A stretch of DNA of 64,000 nt from SZUA-35 sp964351995 (GCA_964351995.1 CAYGQE010000012.1:1-64000), one strand, 5' to 3'. Counted from the stretch's first letter, positions 42,125 to 50,834 are shown. Program-made: numbers and translations. The notes: generated by a model from the sequence alone, not told the origin.

Positions 42125-44299
42125 ATGGAACTCAATCCACCGAGCGAACATCAACTCCTCGTCTTCTGGGTTGGCCTCCTGGTCATCCTCATCGCCGCTC
42201 GCGGCCTCGGTGCCGTCATGCGCAGGATCGGTCAACCAGCAGTCGTCGGCGAGTTGCTCGCCGGCCTCGTCTTGGGCCCATCGATCCTCGGAAAGATCGC
42301 CCCTGGCATCACCGACTGGCTGTTTCCGGCCGACGACGCCCAAACCGCGATGCTCTTCACCGTTGGCTGGATTGGTGTCCTGCTCCTCCTGGTCGCTACC
42401 GGCTTCGAGACCGATCTCGGGTTGATTCGGCGGCTCGGCCGAGCGGCCGCGACGGTGTCAACTGGATCGCTTCTCGTCCCCGCAGCTGCAGGGCTTGCCG
42501 TTGGCTGGTTCATTCCCGCATCGTTTGTCGGCGACGGGACTGAGCGCTACATCTTCGCCCTTTTCATCGCCGCTGCCCTGTCGATCTCGTCCCTTCCCGT
42601 CATCGCCAAGATCCTGTCGGAGATGGGACTGATGCGCCGCAACTTCGGGCAGCTCACCCTTGCTGCCGGCATGGCCAACGACGTGATCGGCTGGATTGCG
42701 CTCGGCTTCATCGCTGGCCTGGCCCAGGCAGGAGGTGTGGAGGTCGGCAAGCTGGCCTTCACCGTCATCGGCGTCATCGTCTTCTTCGGCCTCGCCTTCA
42801 CCGTGGGCCAACGGGCCGTCGACCATGCGCTGCGCAACGTCCGATCGAAGGGGGACGACCCGCTCGCCGGGCTCACCGTTGTGCTCATCACGGCACTGAC
42901 CTTCGGCGTGATCACCCAGTGGCTCCACGTCGAAGCAGTCCTCGGCGCCTTCGTTGCTGGTGTCATCCTTGCTCGTTCACGCTTTGCCGATCACGAACTG
43001 ATCAAGCCACTCGAGACGATGACCGCCGCCATCTTCGCACCCGTGTTTTTCGCCACCGCCGGCCTGCGCGTTGATCTCGGCCTGCTCGCCGATTGGGAGA
43101 CCCTCTGGTGGGCGATCATCGTCCTGGTGGCGGCATCAGCGTCGAAGTTCTTCGGCTCGATCATCGGTGCTCAGATGTCGAATCTGCCGTTCCGGGAAGG
43201 AGCCGCACTGGGAATTGGGCTGAACGCTCGAGGAGCGCTCGAGATCGTGATCGCCACCGTAGGACTGTCACTCGGGGTACTGAACGATCGCTCCTACACC
43301 GTCATCGTGCTGATGGCCATGGCGACCTCCATGCTCGCACCACCGCTGCTGCGCCGTGTGCTGGGCAATTGGGAAGGCAATCCCGAAGAGCGCCGCCGTC
43401 TTGATCAGGAGATGCAGCTCGAGAGCAACACCATCGTGACCGGCGGACGAATCCTTCTGCCGACTCGTGGGGGCCAGTCCTCGTTGCTCGCCGCTCAGGT
43501 CGTCGATCTGGCGTGGCCGAAGGAAACGGCGATCACCCTGTTGACGGTCGGGAATCACCCAGACATCGACCTCACGGTCTTCCACAGCGTGCTCCACGGC
43601 CGAACCGTCGAACACCAAATCGTCGACGGCGATGATGCCGCCAGCACCGCCGCCGCCATCGAAGCCGAAGCTCGCCTCGGCTACGACGCCATCATCATGG
43701 GCACCCCGGCCAACCTGGATCCTGGGAGCCTGTTCTCCAATGTGATCGACACCGTGTGGGCCGCCAGTCCTGTGCCGACGGTCGTTGTACGACAACCTCG
43801 GGGCCTCGATGGTCGGTTGCCATGGGCCTTCAGCCGGGCCGTCGTACCCGTCTCTGGCGCCACGTCATCCAGAGGTGGCCAGGAGATTGCTGCGTATCTC
43901 AGCAGCCAGATCGGCACGCAGCTTCACCAGCTCCATGTGTTGACCAACCAAGCCTCGAAACTCGAAGCGGTGCTCGGAGCGTCCGCTCCCGCACTCGATA
44001 CTGCACGCCACATTCTCGACGAAGCCGCGTCCTTTGCCGACACGATCGGGGCGAACCACGTCTCGCTCATCGAGCACGCAACGACGCCAGGTGAGGCCAT
44101 CGTTGCGAGCGTGGTCGAGCTCGACGCCGACCTGGTCGTGCTTTCGGGCACCACTCGTACCACGGGTGACGCACCGTTCCTTGGCCACACCTTGCAGCAC
44201 GTCCTCGACAACTCTGACGCCACGATCATCGTTGCCTCCACACCAGATCGCTCGAGCAGCACCAACAGCGCAACGATGACAGAAGACAGCGCTCACTGA
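42125..44299 (+). CDS. CPA2-family cation/proton antiporter (KefB-like) with C-terminal UspA-like domains
   Basis: A 724-residue membrane protein. Residues about 10-390 form a 12-13-helix Na+/H+ exchanger domain: LGAVMRRIGQPAVVGELLAGLVLGPSILG (split: RRIGQPAVVGELLAG), AAALSISSLPVIAKILSEMGL with the transport-region motif, and LEIVIATVGLSLGVL late. Residues about 430-720 are soluble, with two UspA-like halves (IMGTPANLDPGSLF and VVLSGTTRTTGDAPFLGHTLQHVL resemble the Usp GTxG loop). No TrkA-N domain. Exchanges K+ or Na+ for H+ with nucleotide regulation by the Usp part likely. AAAGGA ribosome site before ATG 42125. Confidence 0.9.
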   Translation: MELNPPSEHQLLVFWVGLLVILIAARGLGAVMRRIGQPAVVGELLAGLVLGPSILGKIAPGITDWLFPADDAQTAMLFTVGWIGVLLLLVATGFETDLGLIRRLGRAAATVSTGSLLVPAAAGLAVGWFIPASFVGDGTERYIFALFIAAALSISSLPVIAKILSEMGLMRRNFGQLTLAAGMANDVIGWIALGFIAGLAQAGGVEVGKLAFTVIGVIVFFGLAFTVGQRAVDHALRNVRSKGDDPLAGLTVVLITALTFGVITQWLHVEAVLGAFVAGVILARSRFADHELIKPLETMTAAIFAPVFFATAGLRVDLGLLADWETLWWAIIVLVAASASKFFGSIIGAQMSNLPFREGAALGIGLNARGALEIVIATVGLSLGVLNDRSYTVIVLMAMATSMLAPPLLRRVLGNWEGNPEERRRLDQEMQLESNTIVTGGRILLPTRGGQSSLLAAQVVDLAWPKETAITLLTVGNHPDIDLTVFHSVLHGRTVEHQIVDGDDAASTAAAIEAEARLGYDAIIMGTPANLDPGSLFSNVIDTVWAASPVPTVVVRQPRGLDGRLPWAFSRAVVPVSGATSSRGGQEIAAYLSSQIGTQLHQLHVLTNQASKLEAVLGASAPALDTARHILDEAASFADTIGANHVSLIEHATTPGEAIVASVVELDADLVVLSGTTRTTGDAPFLGHTLQHVLDNSDATIIVASTPDRSSSTNSATMTEDSAH

Positions 44300-44324
44300 T
44301 CCCGTACAACACCGTCACTCCATG

Positions 44325-44341
44325 ACCACCCTTGGAATACC
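44325..44341 (+). promoter_or_regulatory. Candidate shared regulator motif upstream of paralogue 3
   Basis: ACCAC-CCTTGGAATA-CC, a weaker match to the blocks near dabB, mrpA and the 41053 gene, located directly before the -10 box of the third winged-helix regulator. Confidence 0.3.
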
Positions 44342-44347
44342 TATACT
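44342..44347 (+). promoter_or_regulatory. -10 box (TATACT) for leaderless regulator gene
   Basis: Near-consensus -10 hexamer ending six bases before ATG 44354; no Shine-Dalgarno is present, so the mRNA probably begins at the AUG. Confidence 0.55.
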
Positions 44348-44353
44348 CCGGGC

Positions 44354-44653
44354 ATGTCGTTCGTGGACCCGGAGTTGGACCTTCCGAGCTGGACGTTCCT
44401 CACCAATCATGCACACGTGCTGATTGCGATCAGCCGGAACCCCGAGCTCCGTCAGCGTGATATCGCGCACGCCGTTGGCATCACCACCGGCGCCGTGCAG
44501 CGGATCATCAACGAGCTCGAAGCGGGGGGTTACCTCAGCACCGAGCGCGTTGGCCGACGCAACCGCTACTCGATCGACGCCACCATGCCACTTCGGCACC
44601 CTCTCGAGGACCAACACTCGATCGACGATCTGATCTCTTCTCTCGATCAGTAG
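44354..44653 (+). CDS. Small winged-helix transcriptional regulator, paralogue 3
   Basis: A 99-residue winged helix: SWTFLTNHAHVLIAI, RNPELRQRDIAHAVGIT, GAVQRIINELEAGGYL and wing RVGRRNRYSI. Third member of the family in this window. A leaderless transcript is likely (TATACT six bases before ATG). It sits 54 bp after the CPA2 antiporter and 73 bp before the Met/Asp-rich lipoprotein. Probably controls one or both; autoregulation through the motif at 44325-44341 is possible. Confidence 0.85.
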   Translation: MSFVDPELDLPSWTFLTNHAHVLIAISRNPELRQRDIAHAVGITTGAVQRIINELEAGGYLSTERVGRRNRYSIDATMPLRHPLEDQHSIDDLISSLDQ

Positions 44654-44726
44654 GCCGGTGCTCGGCGGCGTTGTGACGTTGGCCGCCTGACCGAGTATCC
44701 CGGTCGGTCGGCACTACCTTTTCTCG

Positions 44727-45443
44727 ATGCACTTCACCCGGCGTTCCTCGTTCTTGGCCCTGTGCGCGAGTGCGCTCGCCCTCGGTCTGTTCACTGCCGC
44801 ATGCGGGAGCGACGAACCCGAAGCAGCACCGCCCGAAGAAGCCGAGGGCACCGCGATGGACAACTCCGCGATGGACGACATGGCCATGGACGGCATGACC
44901 ATGAACATGGGCGATGCATCGGCGACCCGAGCGGACGATGTCGAAGGAGCCGCCCTCGCCACCGGCGAATTCGTACTCCTCGAGACTCGACCGGAGGGCT
45001 TCGACAACATGAGCGGCCAGGCGTGGATCGCTCGCCACCCGGGCGGCACAACGGTCACGCTCGAAGTTCAGGGCCTCATCCCTGATGCTGACTACATCTC
45101 GCACGTGCACGCCGATGTATGTGCAAACAGCGGCGGCGATCACTACCAGTTCGAAATCGGCGGCTCCGAGATGCCGCCGAACGAGATCCACTTGGCCTTC
45201 ACTTCCGACGCTGACGGCAACGGCTTCATGACCGCCGAGAACGACCAGATCGCCAGCCTCGAAGCTGTGGCGTTCGTGATCCACCCCGCCGAACTGATCG
45301 ACAACAAGTTGGCCTGTGTCGATTTCATCGAACTCGAAGCGGGCGCCGCCGCCACGGCCATCGAACAAGGCGTCGACCACATGGACGGCATGGAAATGGA
45401 CGACACGGAAATGGACGACACGGAGATGGACGGCGACTCGTAG
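44727..45443 (+). CDS. Met/Asp-rich lipoprotein with CHRD / Cu-Zn-SOD-like domain
   Basis: A 238-residue exported lipoprotein: basic start, hydrophobic stretch and FTAAC lipobox with cysteine 26. An N-terminal Met/Asp-rich linker (MDDMAMDGMTMNMGD) and a C-terminal tail of repeated MDDTE-type units flank a beta-domain that includes SHVHADVCANSGGDHYQFE, reminiscent of the HxH...C...GGH pattern in Cu/Zn superoxide dismutase and CHRD domains. Met-rich stretches often bind Cu(I). A periplasm/envelope copper-binding or antioxidant role is an inference. It follows winged-helix paralogue 3 by 73 bp and converges with the cyclase gene (1-bp gap). Confidence 0.75.
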   Translation: MHFTRRSSFLALCASALALGLFTAACGSDEPEAAPPEEAEGTAMDNSAMDDMAMDGMTMNMGDASATRADDVEGAALATGEFVLLETRPEGFDNMSGQAWIARHPGGTTVTLEVQGLIPDADYISHVHADVCANSGGDHYQFEIGGSEMPPNEIHLAFTSDADGNGFMTAENDQIASLEAVAFVIHPAELIDNKLACVDFIELEAGAAATAIEQGVDHMDGMEMDDTEMDDTEMDGDS

Positions 45444-45444
45444 T

Positions 45445-48150
45445 TCAGTTGTCGGTGCTCCTGGCGTACTCGACGGCCGCTGCCAACGACAGTGCTGCGC
45501 CAGCTCGTCGCTCCGCAGCGAACCAGTCGGCGCCGAAGCGGCTTTCGATCATGCCGACGGTCCGGTCGTGAATCCGCTGCTCCTCACGATCGAACGTCCC
45601 CTCGACTGCTTCGGCCAACGCCTCACCAAAGCCAATGAGACGCGCCGCCCGTTGCCAACGGCCAAGCGCTGCCTCGACAGCGGCCAGCCCGATCATCGAT
45701 TCGGCCACCATGATTCGGTAGCCGACCTCGTGTCGGATCTGGAGGCTGCGAAGGTGCAGCTCGCGAGCCGCTTCCATCTCATCAGGCTCGGTCGCGAGGT
45801 TGGCGAGGTTGTTCAACGCAACGCTCTGCCCGATCAGCTCGTGGATTTTCGACGCAACATCGAGAGCCTGCCCGTAGAACGATCGAGCGCTTGCGATGTT
45901 GCCCGCTCCCCGCTCGACGTTGCCGAGAGAAAGCAGACCATGCACCACATTGACCTCGTCGCCAACCGCTCGCGACAGCTCGAGACTCTGGGTGTGAGCT
46001 GAACGAGCGGCATCGAGATCCTCGCTGTCCGACATCACCGTGCCGAGTGCTGCCAGTACACGGCCCTGTCCGTGCTCGTCTGCGAGGAGCCGGTAGGCCC
46101 GAAGCGCCTCATCCAAGTGCTGACGGGCCTCGATCAGGTCGCCGCGACGCCTTGCGATGCTGCCGAGAAAGTCGAGAATGGTCGCTGCGGCGACCTGCGC
46201 TCGGCGCCGTTCGCCGTCGGTGCTGGCATGCTCGGCCCAGATCGGAAGCAGGCTCAGGGCGCGCTCCAGGTGACGACGACCTTCGTTGAGGTAGCCCCGA
46301 TCGTTCCAGAACAGGGCCAGCGCGGCCGCCATACGAACAACCAGCTCGGCACTCGCTGCGTCCCCGCTGTTGGCCCACGCGGACGCTCGAGACATCGCGG
46401 CTCGGACGTTGTCGTGATCGTCCTCGAGGCGCCCGACCCAATGCACGACGTGCTCGCCTTCGAGGTGTGTCACCGCCTCTTCGGCCAGACCAAGGAAGAA
46501 CCGTGCGTGGGCTCGTTCGACCTCGTCGACCAGACCCGATCGTTCCAGCTTGTCTTGCGCGTGTTCCTTGATGGTCTCGAGCATCCGATGACGGATCTCA
46601 CCATCGGATCCCTTCACCGCCAGCAGCAGGCTGTTGTCGTTCAACAACGCAACACCGTCGAGCGTGGCGAAGTCGTCGCTGCCACCGTCCCCACCGACGG
46701 CATGTGCCGCTTCGATCCGAAAACCCCCAACGAACACCGACCAACGTGCGTACTGATCCTTCTGCTCGTCGTCGAGTAGATCGTGGCTCCATTCGATCGT
46801 GCCCCGGAGCGTTTGGTGACGATCGGGCAGATCCCGCGGCCCACCGGTGAGGAGCGCCATTCGGTCGTCAAGTCGGTCGAGCATGGCCTGAGGTGTCAGG
46901 ACCCTCATGCGAGCTGCCGCAAGGATCAACGCCAGGGGGATCCCATCCAGGCGATGGCAGATGGCGGCCACCGTCTGAGCGTTGGCATCTGTGAGTAGGA
47001 AGTCTGGTCTCGCCGCCGTCGCTCGTTCCACGAAGAGGGCCACCGCTCCGGAACCTGCGAGGAGGGCAACATCGTTGCCCTCACGGCTCGGACCATCCAG
47101 CGACGGCAGCTGGAGCGGCTGGACCGGATACACCCGCTCGCCAGAGACCTGGAGTGCGATACGACTGGTGGCCAGGATGCGCAGCGACGGCGCTGCCGCT
47201 ATCAGTCGCGCGACCACCGCCGCACAATCGATGACCTGTTCGAGGTTGTCGAGCACCAGGAGGAGGTCTCGATGGCTCAGATACTCGGACAACGAGTCGG
47301 CACCATCGCTCTCGTCCAAACCGAGTGTGGAACCAATGGTGGGAATCACCCGGTCGACGTCACGAACCGCGGCGAGATCGACGAAGAACACCCCATCGGC
47401 GAAGTGATGCTCGACCCGCTCGGCCGCTCGGAGCGCCAAGCGGGTCTTGCCGATCCCGCCCGGTCCGACGAGTGTTGTCAAGCGCCCCTCGGTGATCGAA
47501 TGTGTGACGTCTTCGATCGCCCGTTCGCGACCGAAGAACGGCAGCGACATCGCCGGGAGATTGCCCGAGGGCGGACGCTGATTGCGGAGCGGCGGGAAGT
47601 TCGAAGGCAGGGACCACGGTGGTTCGGCGGCAACGACCTGGAACACGCGATGGGGATCAACGATGTCCTTCAACCAGAGCTCGCCCATGTCGCGTAGCGT
47701 CACACCCGCCGGCAACTGCTCCGCCAACAGCGCTGCAGTGGCACCGGAGACCAAGATCTGCTCGGCGTGGGCGGTCGCCAGGAGCCGAGCTTGTCGAGTG
47801 AGCGTGTGATTGGCGTCGTAGCCATCGGCTCGCTGTGTCGCCACCCCGGTGTGCAGCGTCATTCGCACCCGCAAGGCCCCGACCTCGGCCGGCCAGGTAG
47901 CGGACCGGAGGGCTCGTTGTGTCCGCAACGCCATGTCGAGGGCCGGAGGCGCTGTCGCGAAAGCAACGACGAAACTGTCGCCTGCGGTTTGGCAGAGCAC
48001 CCCGCCGCATTGGGCGAGGGCATCCCGCAAGATGGCGTCGTGCTGCGCCAGCGCCATCGTCATCTGCTCTGGGGCTCGTTCCCAACGAACCGTCGAGCCT
48101 TCGATGTCGGTGAACAGGAAGGTGACATCTCCTGTTGGCAACTCCGTCAT
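45445..48150 (-). CDS. Class III adenylate/guanylate cyclase - AAA/NB-ARC ATPase - TPR regulator
   Basis: A 901-residue signalling protein. Residues about 8-175: class III nucleotide cyclase domain with metal aspartates in FTDIEGST (D15) and AGDSFVVAF (D58). Residues about 205-500: ATPase with P-loop GPGGIGKT (229-236) and Walker B LLLVLDNLEQ. Residues about 560-880: helical TPR-like repeats (RGDLIEARQHLDEALRAYR, SRAVGDEVNVVHGLLSLGNVE). This architecture, common in actinobacteria, resembles MalT/AfsR-type STAND proteins with a cyclase instead of a DNA-binding domain. ATG 48150 was chosen; the open frame upstream lacks conserved residues. Confidence 0.9.
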   Translation of the reverse strand: MTELPTGDVTFLFTDIEGSTVRWERAPEQMTMALAQHDAILRDALAQCGGVLCQTAGDSFVVAFATAPPALDMALRTQRALRSATWPAEVGALRVRMTLHTGVATQRADGYDANHTLTRQARLLATAHAEQILVSGATAALLAEQLPAGVTLRDMGELWLKDIVDPHRVFQVVAAEPPWSLPSNFPPLRNQRPPSGNLPAMSLPFFGRERAIEDVTHSITEGRLTTLVGPGGIGKTRLALRAAERVEHHFADGVFFVDLAAVRDVDRVIPTIGSTLGLDESDGADSLSEYLSHRDLLLVLDNLEQVIDCAAVVARLIAAAPSLRILATSRIALQVSGERVYPVQPLQLPSLDGPSREGNDVALLAGSGAVALFVERATAARPDFLLTDANAQTVAAICHRLDGIPLALILAAARMRVLTPQAMLDRLDDRMALLTGGPRDLPDRHQTLRGTIEWSHDLLDDEQKDQYARWSVFVGGFRIEAAHAVGGDGGSDDFATLDGVALLNDNSLLLAVKGSDGEIRHRMLETIKEHAQDKLERSGLVDEVERAHARFFLGLAEEAVTHLEGEHVVHWVGRLEDDHDNVRAAMSRASAWANSGDAASAELVVRMAAALALFWNDRGYLNEGRRHLERALSLLPIWAEHASTDGERRRAQVAAATILDFLGSIARRRGDLIEARQHLDEALRAYRLLADEHGQGRVLAALGTVMSDSEDLDAARSAHTQSLELSRAVGDEVNVVHGLLSLGNVERGAGNIASARSFYGQALDVASKIHELIGQSVALNNLANLATEPDEMEAARELHLRSLQIRHEVGYRIMVAESMIGLAAVEAALGRWQRAARLIGFGEALAEAVEGTFDREEQRIHDRTVGMIESRFGADWFAAERRAGAALSLAAAVEYARSTDN

Positions 48151-48223
48151 CGTCAGAGCTGCATGATCGGCGGCGACATAGTTGCCAAAGCGTAGGCATC
48201 GACGAGCGGCAAGAGGCCAACGT

Positions 48224-49186
48224 TCACCCGTACCGCTCGGAAAGCTCCGCTGCGATGCGAACGAACTCAGCGAGAAGGGTCGCCGAAGGGTCGACCAATT
48301 CGATGGCAGCGCCGAAGCCAGCGAGCTGACCGGCAAAGCTCTGATCCGACGTGTCGGTCAGCGTCACGTCGATTCGGCCATCGTCGAGCGTGCCCTCGAT
48401 GGTGTGCCGGCCCGAATACACCCAGGTCAACGGCCGGAGCATCGACGGATCGACGCGGACTCGCAAGCGCAGACCGGAGTGCAAGGTTCGAACATCAGTG
48501 ACGATGCCTTCCCATGCAATATCGAGGTCGAAGTCGTCGGGGCGAACGACCGGTCGATCGGTGAGCTCGACACCCCGTACTCGATCCAAACGAAACGTGC
48601 GTCGACCATCGAGCTGACCGGGCGGGTCGGAGTCAGCAACGAGGTACCAGACGTTGCGCTTGGTCACGAGGCCGAGGGGATGCACCACCCTCGTGGTTGG
48701 ACCAGATCGAGGGCTCTGGTAGGCCAACTCGACTTGCGTTCGCTCCACGACCGCGGTGGTGAGCACATCGAGATGGGGGATCGCAGGCCCGGGACCAACA
48801 CTCGACCACCCGCTGGCGTCGACCTTCACCGCCATCGATGCAGCTTCGGCGTCGGCGCGGAACGTCTCGGGGATGGCGGAGCCGAGCTTGCGGAGCGCCC
48901 CCATCAGCTCAGGCGTGCTGGATGCACTTGGCCCGATGGCAAGGAACAACGCTCGGGCTTCGTCAGCCGAGAGACCAGACAGGTTCGTGGTGGCGCCGCC
49001 CACCAGCTGCCAGCCGCCACCTCGACCGTGTTGGGAATACACCGGCACACCGCTCATGGCCAACGCTTCGAGATCCCGGCGGGCGGTCCGTTCACTGATT
49101 TCGAGCTCAGCGGCGACCTCGGCGGCAGTGACTCGCCCGCGGCGCTGGAGGAACATCAGCAGGGAGATCAACCGGTCGGCTCGCAT
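48224..49186 (-). CDS. HTH_11/WYL-domain transcriptional regulator
   Basis: A 320-residue DeoR-like regulator: N-terminal winged helix (ADRLISLLMFLQRRGRVTAAEVAAELEISERTARRDLEAL, seen as VAAELEISERTARRDL) and a WYL/WCX sensor region (LVTKRNVWYLVADSD, then FRLDRVRGVEL). WYL domains sense nucleic acids or small ligands. ATG 49186 was preferred over GTG 49216 because the latter start would put the 49205-49231 palindrome inside the gene. Divergent from the TIGR03086 gene, which it probably controls. Confidence 0.88.
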   Translation of the reverse strand: MRADRLISLLMFLQRRGRVTAAEVAAELEISERTARRDLEALAMSGVPVYSQHGRGGGWQLVGGATTNLSGLSADEARALFLAIGPSASSTPELMGALRKLGSAIPETFRADAEAASMAVKVDASGWSSVGPGPAIPHLDVLTTAVVERTQVELAYQSPRSGPTTRVVHPLGLVTKRNVWYLVADSDPPGQLDGRRTFRLDRVRGVELTDRPVVRPDDFDLDIAWEGIVTDVRTLHSGLRLRVRVDPSMLRPLTWVYSGRHTIEGTLDDGRIDVTLTDTSDQSFAGQLAGFGAAIELVDPSATLLAEFVRIAAELSERYG

Positions 49187-49204
49187 GATGTCCAGTTTCT
49201 CAAA

Positions 49205-49231
49205 CAAACTGGCCACATGGTGGCCAGTTTG
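49205..49231. promoter_or_regulatory. Operator-like perfect palindrome between WYL regulator and TIGR03086 gene
   Basis: 12-bp perfect arms CAAACTGGCCAC/GTGGCCAGTTTG around the 3-bp spacer ATG, 18 bp before each divergent gene on average. Strong candidate operator of the WYL regulator. Confidence 0.75.
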
Positions 49232-49248
49232 GTGAAGAAGATGCCGTC

Positions 49249-49869
49249 ATGAACAACACGCACGAGAACCCCGCACCCACCAACCCTCCCAGCGAGATGC
49301 CCGACCCTCGGCCTGGCCTTGCGGTTGCAGCCGAAGCCGTCCAGTCCCTCCTCGACCATGTCGCGACCGCTGACTTCGCCCGACCAACACCGTGTGACGA
49401 GTTCGACGTCCATGCGCTGCTCGACCACATCACCATGGTCTTCCGTCGCAGCGCCGCCATCGGCGCCGGCGCTCACTTCAGCACCGTTGAACAAGACCGC
49501 GTCGGGGAAACCATCAGCGAATACCAAGCGGCCATCGCCGAGTCGGCGACCGCTCAGGACGCCGCGTGGAGCGATCCCGCTCGACTTTACGCCATGGTCG
49601 ACGTGCCCTGGGGCACCATTCCGGGAGGCGCTGCGATCGCCACCTACACCGCCGAACTCGCCACACATGGGTGGGACCTCGCCACCGCCATTGGTCGGGA
49701 GTTCACGATCCCAGACGATGCCTTGGCCGTCGCCCTGTTCGCGATCAAGCAGATTCCAGCGGAGGGCCGTGACTCGCCAGACATCCCCTTCGGCGCTGTG
49801 GTCGACCCAGGACCCGACGCACCTGCCCTGCTCACGATCGCCGGCTGGGGCGGCCGGCAGGTGATCTGA
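49249..49869 (+). CDS. TIGR03086-family (DinB-like, mycothiol-type) metal-binding protein
   Basis: A 206-residue helical-bundle protein. ATADFARPTPCDEFDVHALLDHI carries the typical C-D-x-W/F-x-V-x-x-L-L-x-H-I motif (DFDVHALLDHI form), and the later ATHGWDLATAIG has the second conserved histidine; together these form the DinB/mycothiol-dependent isomerase metal site. TIGR03086 proteins are abundant in actinobacteria and act in mycothiol-linked detoxification or isomerisation, mostly uncharacterised. Divergent from the WYL regulator across a perfect operator. Confidence 0.88.
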   Translation: MNNTHENPAPTNPPSEMPDPRPGLAVAAEAVQSLLDHVATADFARPTPCDEFDVHALLDHITMVFRRSAAIGAGAHFSTVEQDRVGETISEYQAAIAESATAQDAAWSDPARLYAMVDVPWGTIPGGAAIATYTAELATHGWDLATAIGREFTIPDDALAVALFAIKQIPAEGRDSPDIPFGAVVDPGPDAPALLTIAGWGGRQVI

Positions 49870-49880
49870 GCGTCCTCGTC

Positions 49881-50834
49881 CTACGTGCTGCGAGAGAGCA
49901 CGCCGCCACCAAGCGTTGGCCGCTTGGTGGCGGCTGCTTTCTTCTTGGCCGCCTTCTTCTTTGCGGTTGGCCGCTTCTTCACTGTCGCCGACTTCTTCAC
50001 CGGTTTCTTCTTCTTGGCAGCCTTCTTGGCGACCCGTTTCGGAGCTGTCTTCTTCGCGCTGGCCTTCTTTGCGCTGGCCTTCTTCTTCGCCGCTGACTTC
50101 TTCTTTGCGCTTACCTTCTTGGCCGTCGGCCGCGTCCGCTTCGGCCTCGGCGTCTTGGCACCGGACAACTCCGAGAGCGCCAGGCCGCTGACTTCCACAT
50201 CGCCAGCCAGCGACTGAATGCGCTCACCCGCGGCGAAGAGATTGCCCTGCAAGCGGGAGAGGCCGATACCAGCGTCGCCGAGCGCCGAAGAGATCGCCGT
50301 CAGGCTGGCGGCACTGGCGCCGATTTTGTCAGCGGTTCCACCGGCCAGTTCCTTCGACCCGATGTCGATCCCGGAGACCACGCTCAAACCCATGACTTCG
50401 CTCCGCTCGATGTCGAAGGTCGGGATCTTGATCTCGGCGATCTCGCTGCCAATACGCTCGAGCAGTGGGACGACGGAACGCAAGTGTTCCTGCACCGTGT
50501 CGATGGCGGCAGCAACCGCGCTGGTCACGTCGGTCACGTCGAGGCCGTCGCCCGCATGGAGGAACCCGCTGGCCTCTGACGCCGCTCCCGCTGCAGTACC
50601 CAGCGCATCGCCAGCCCGCTCGAGGATGTCAGGCAATCGGCCGAGCAAGTCGAGCAGTCCATCGCCGTGGTCGCCAATGAACTCCATCACCTCGAGCAGG
50701 TTGTCGCCGTGATCGGCCACGAACCCGATCGCCCCCATGAAGGCATCGGAGTTGTCACCGATGAGGTCCGCAACCTCCATCAGCTTCGTCACCCGGTCGC
50801 CACCGATGGCATTGATGAGATCGTCGAAATCCAT
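49881..50834 (-). CDS. Phasin/PhaF-like protein with 14-residue repeats and histone-H1-like lysine tail
   Basis: A 317-residue protein of three parts. Residues 24-65 are three tandem 14-residue repeats (LIGDNSDAFMGAIG, FVADHGDNLLEVME, FIGDHGDGLLDLLG). Residues about 66-225 are helical and hydrophobic-amphipathic with no signal peptide. Residues about 226-310 are a Lys/Ala/Pro tail of AKK/KKA units like histone H1 or the tail of PHA phasin PhaF. No family was recognised with certainty. With PHA synthase and wax-ester synthases in the same window, an inclusion-body surface protein that contacts DNA is the best hypothesis. Encoded tail to tail with TIGR03086 gene (11 bp). Confidence 0.7.
   Translation of the reverse strand: MDFDDLINAIGGDRVTKLMEVADLIGDNSDAFMGAIGFVADHGDNLLEVMEFIGDHGDGLLDLLGRLPDILERAGDALGTAAGAASEASGFLHAGDGLDVTDVTSAVAAAIDTVQEHLRSVVPLLERIGSEIAEIKIPTFDIERSEVMGLSVVSGIDIGSKELAGGTADKIGASAASLTAISSALGDAGIGLSRLQGNLFAAGERIQSLAGDVEVSGLALSELSGAKTPRPKRTRPTAKKVSAKKKSAAKKKASAKKASAKKTAPKRVAKKAAKKKKPVKKSATVKKRPTAKKKAAKKKAAATKRPTLGGGVLSRST

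Noticed and set aside
49920..50150. Repetitive DNA that looks like a CRISPR or satellite
   Set aside because: Repeats are irregular codon runs encoding the Lys/Ala tail; no spacers and no cas genes.
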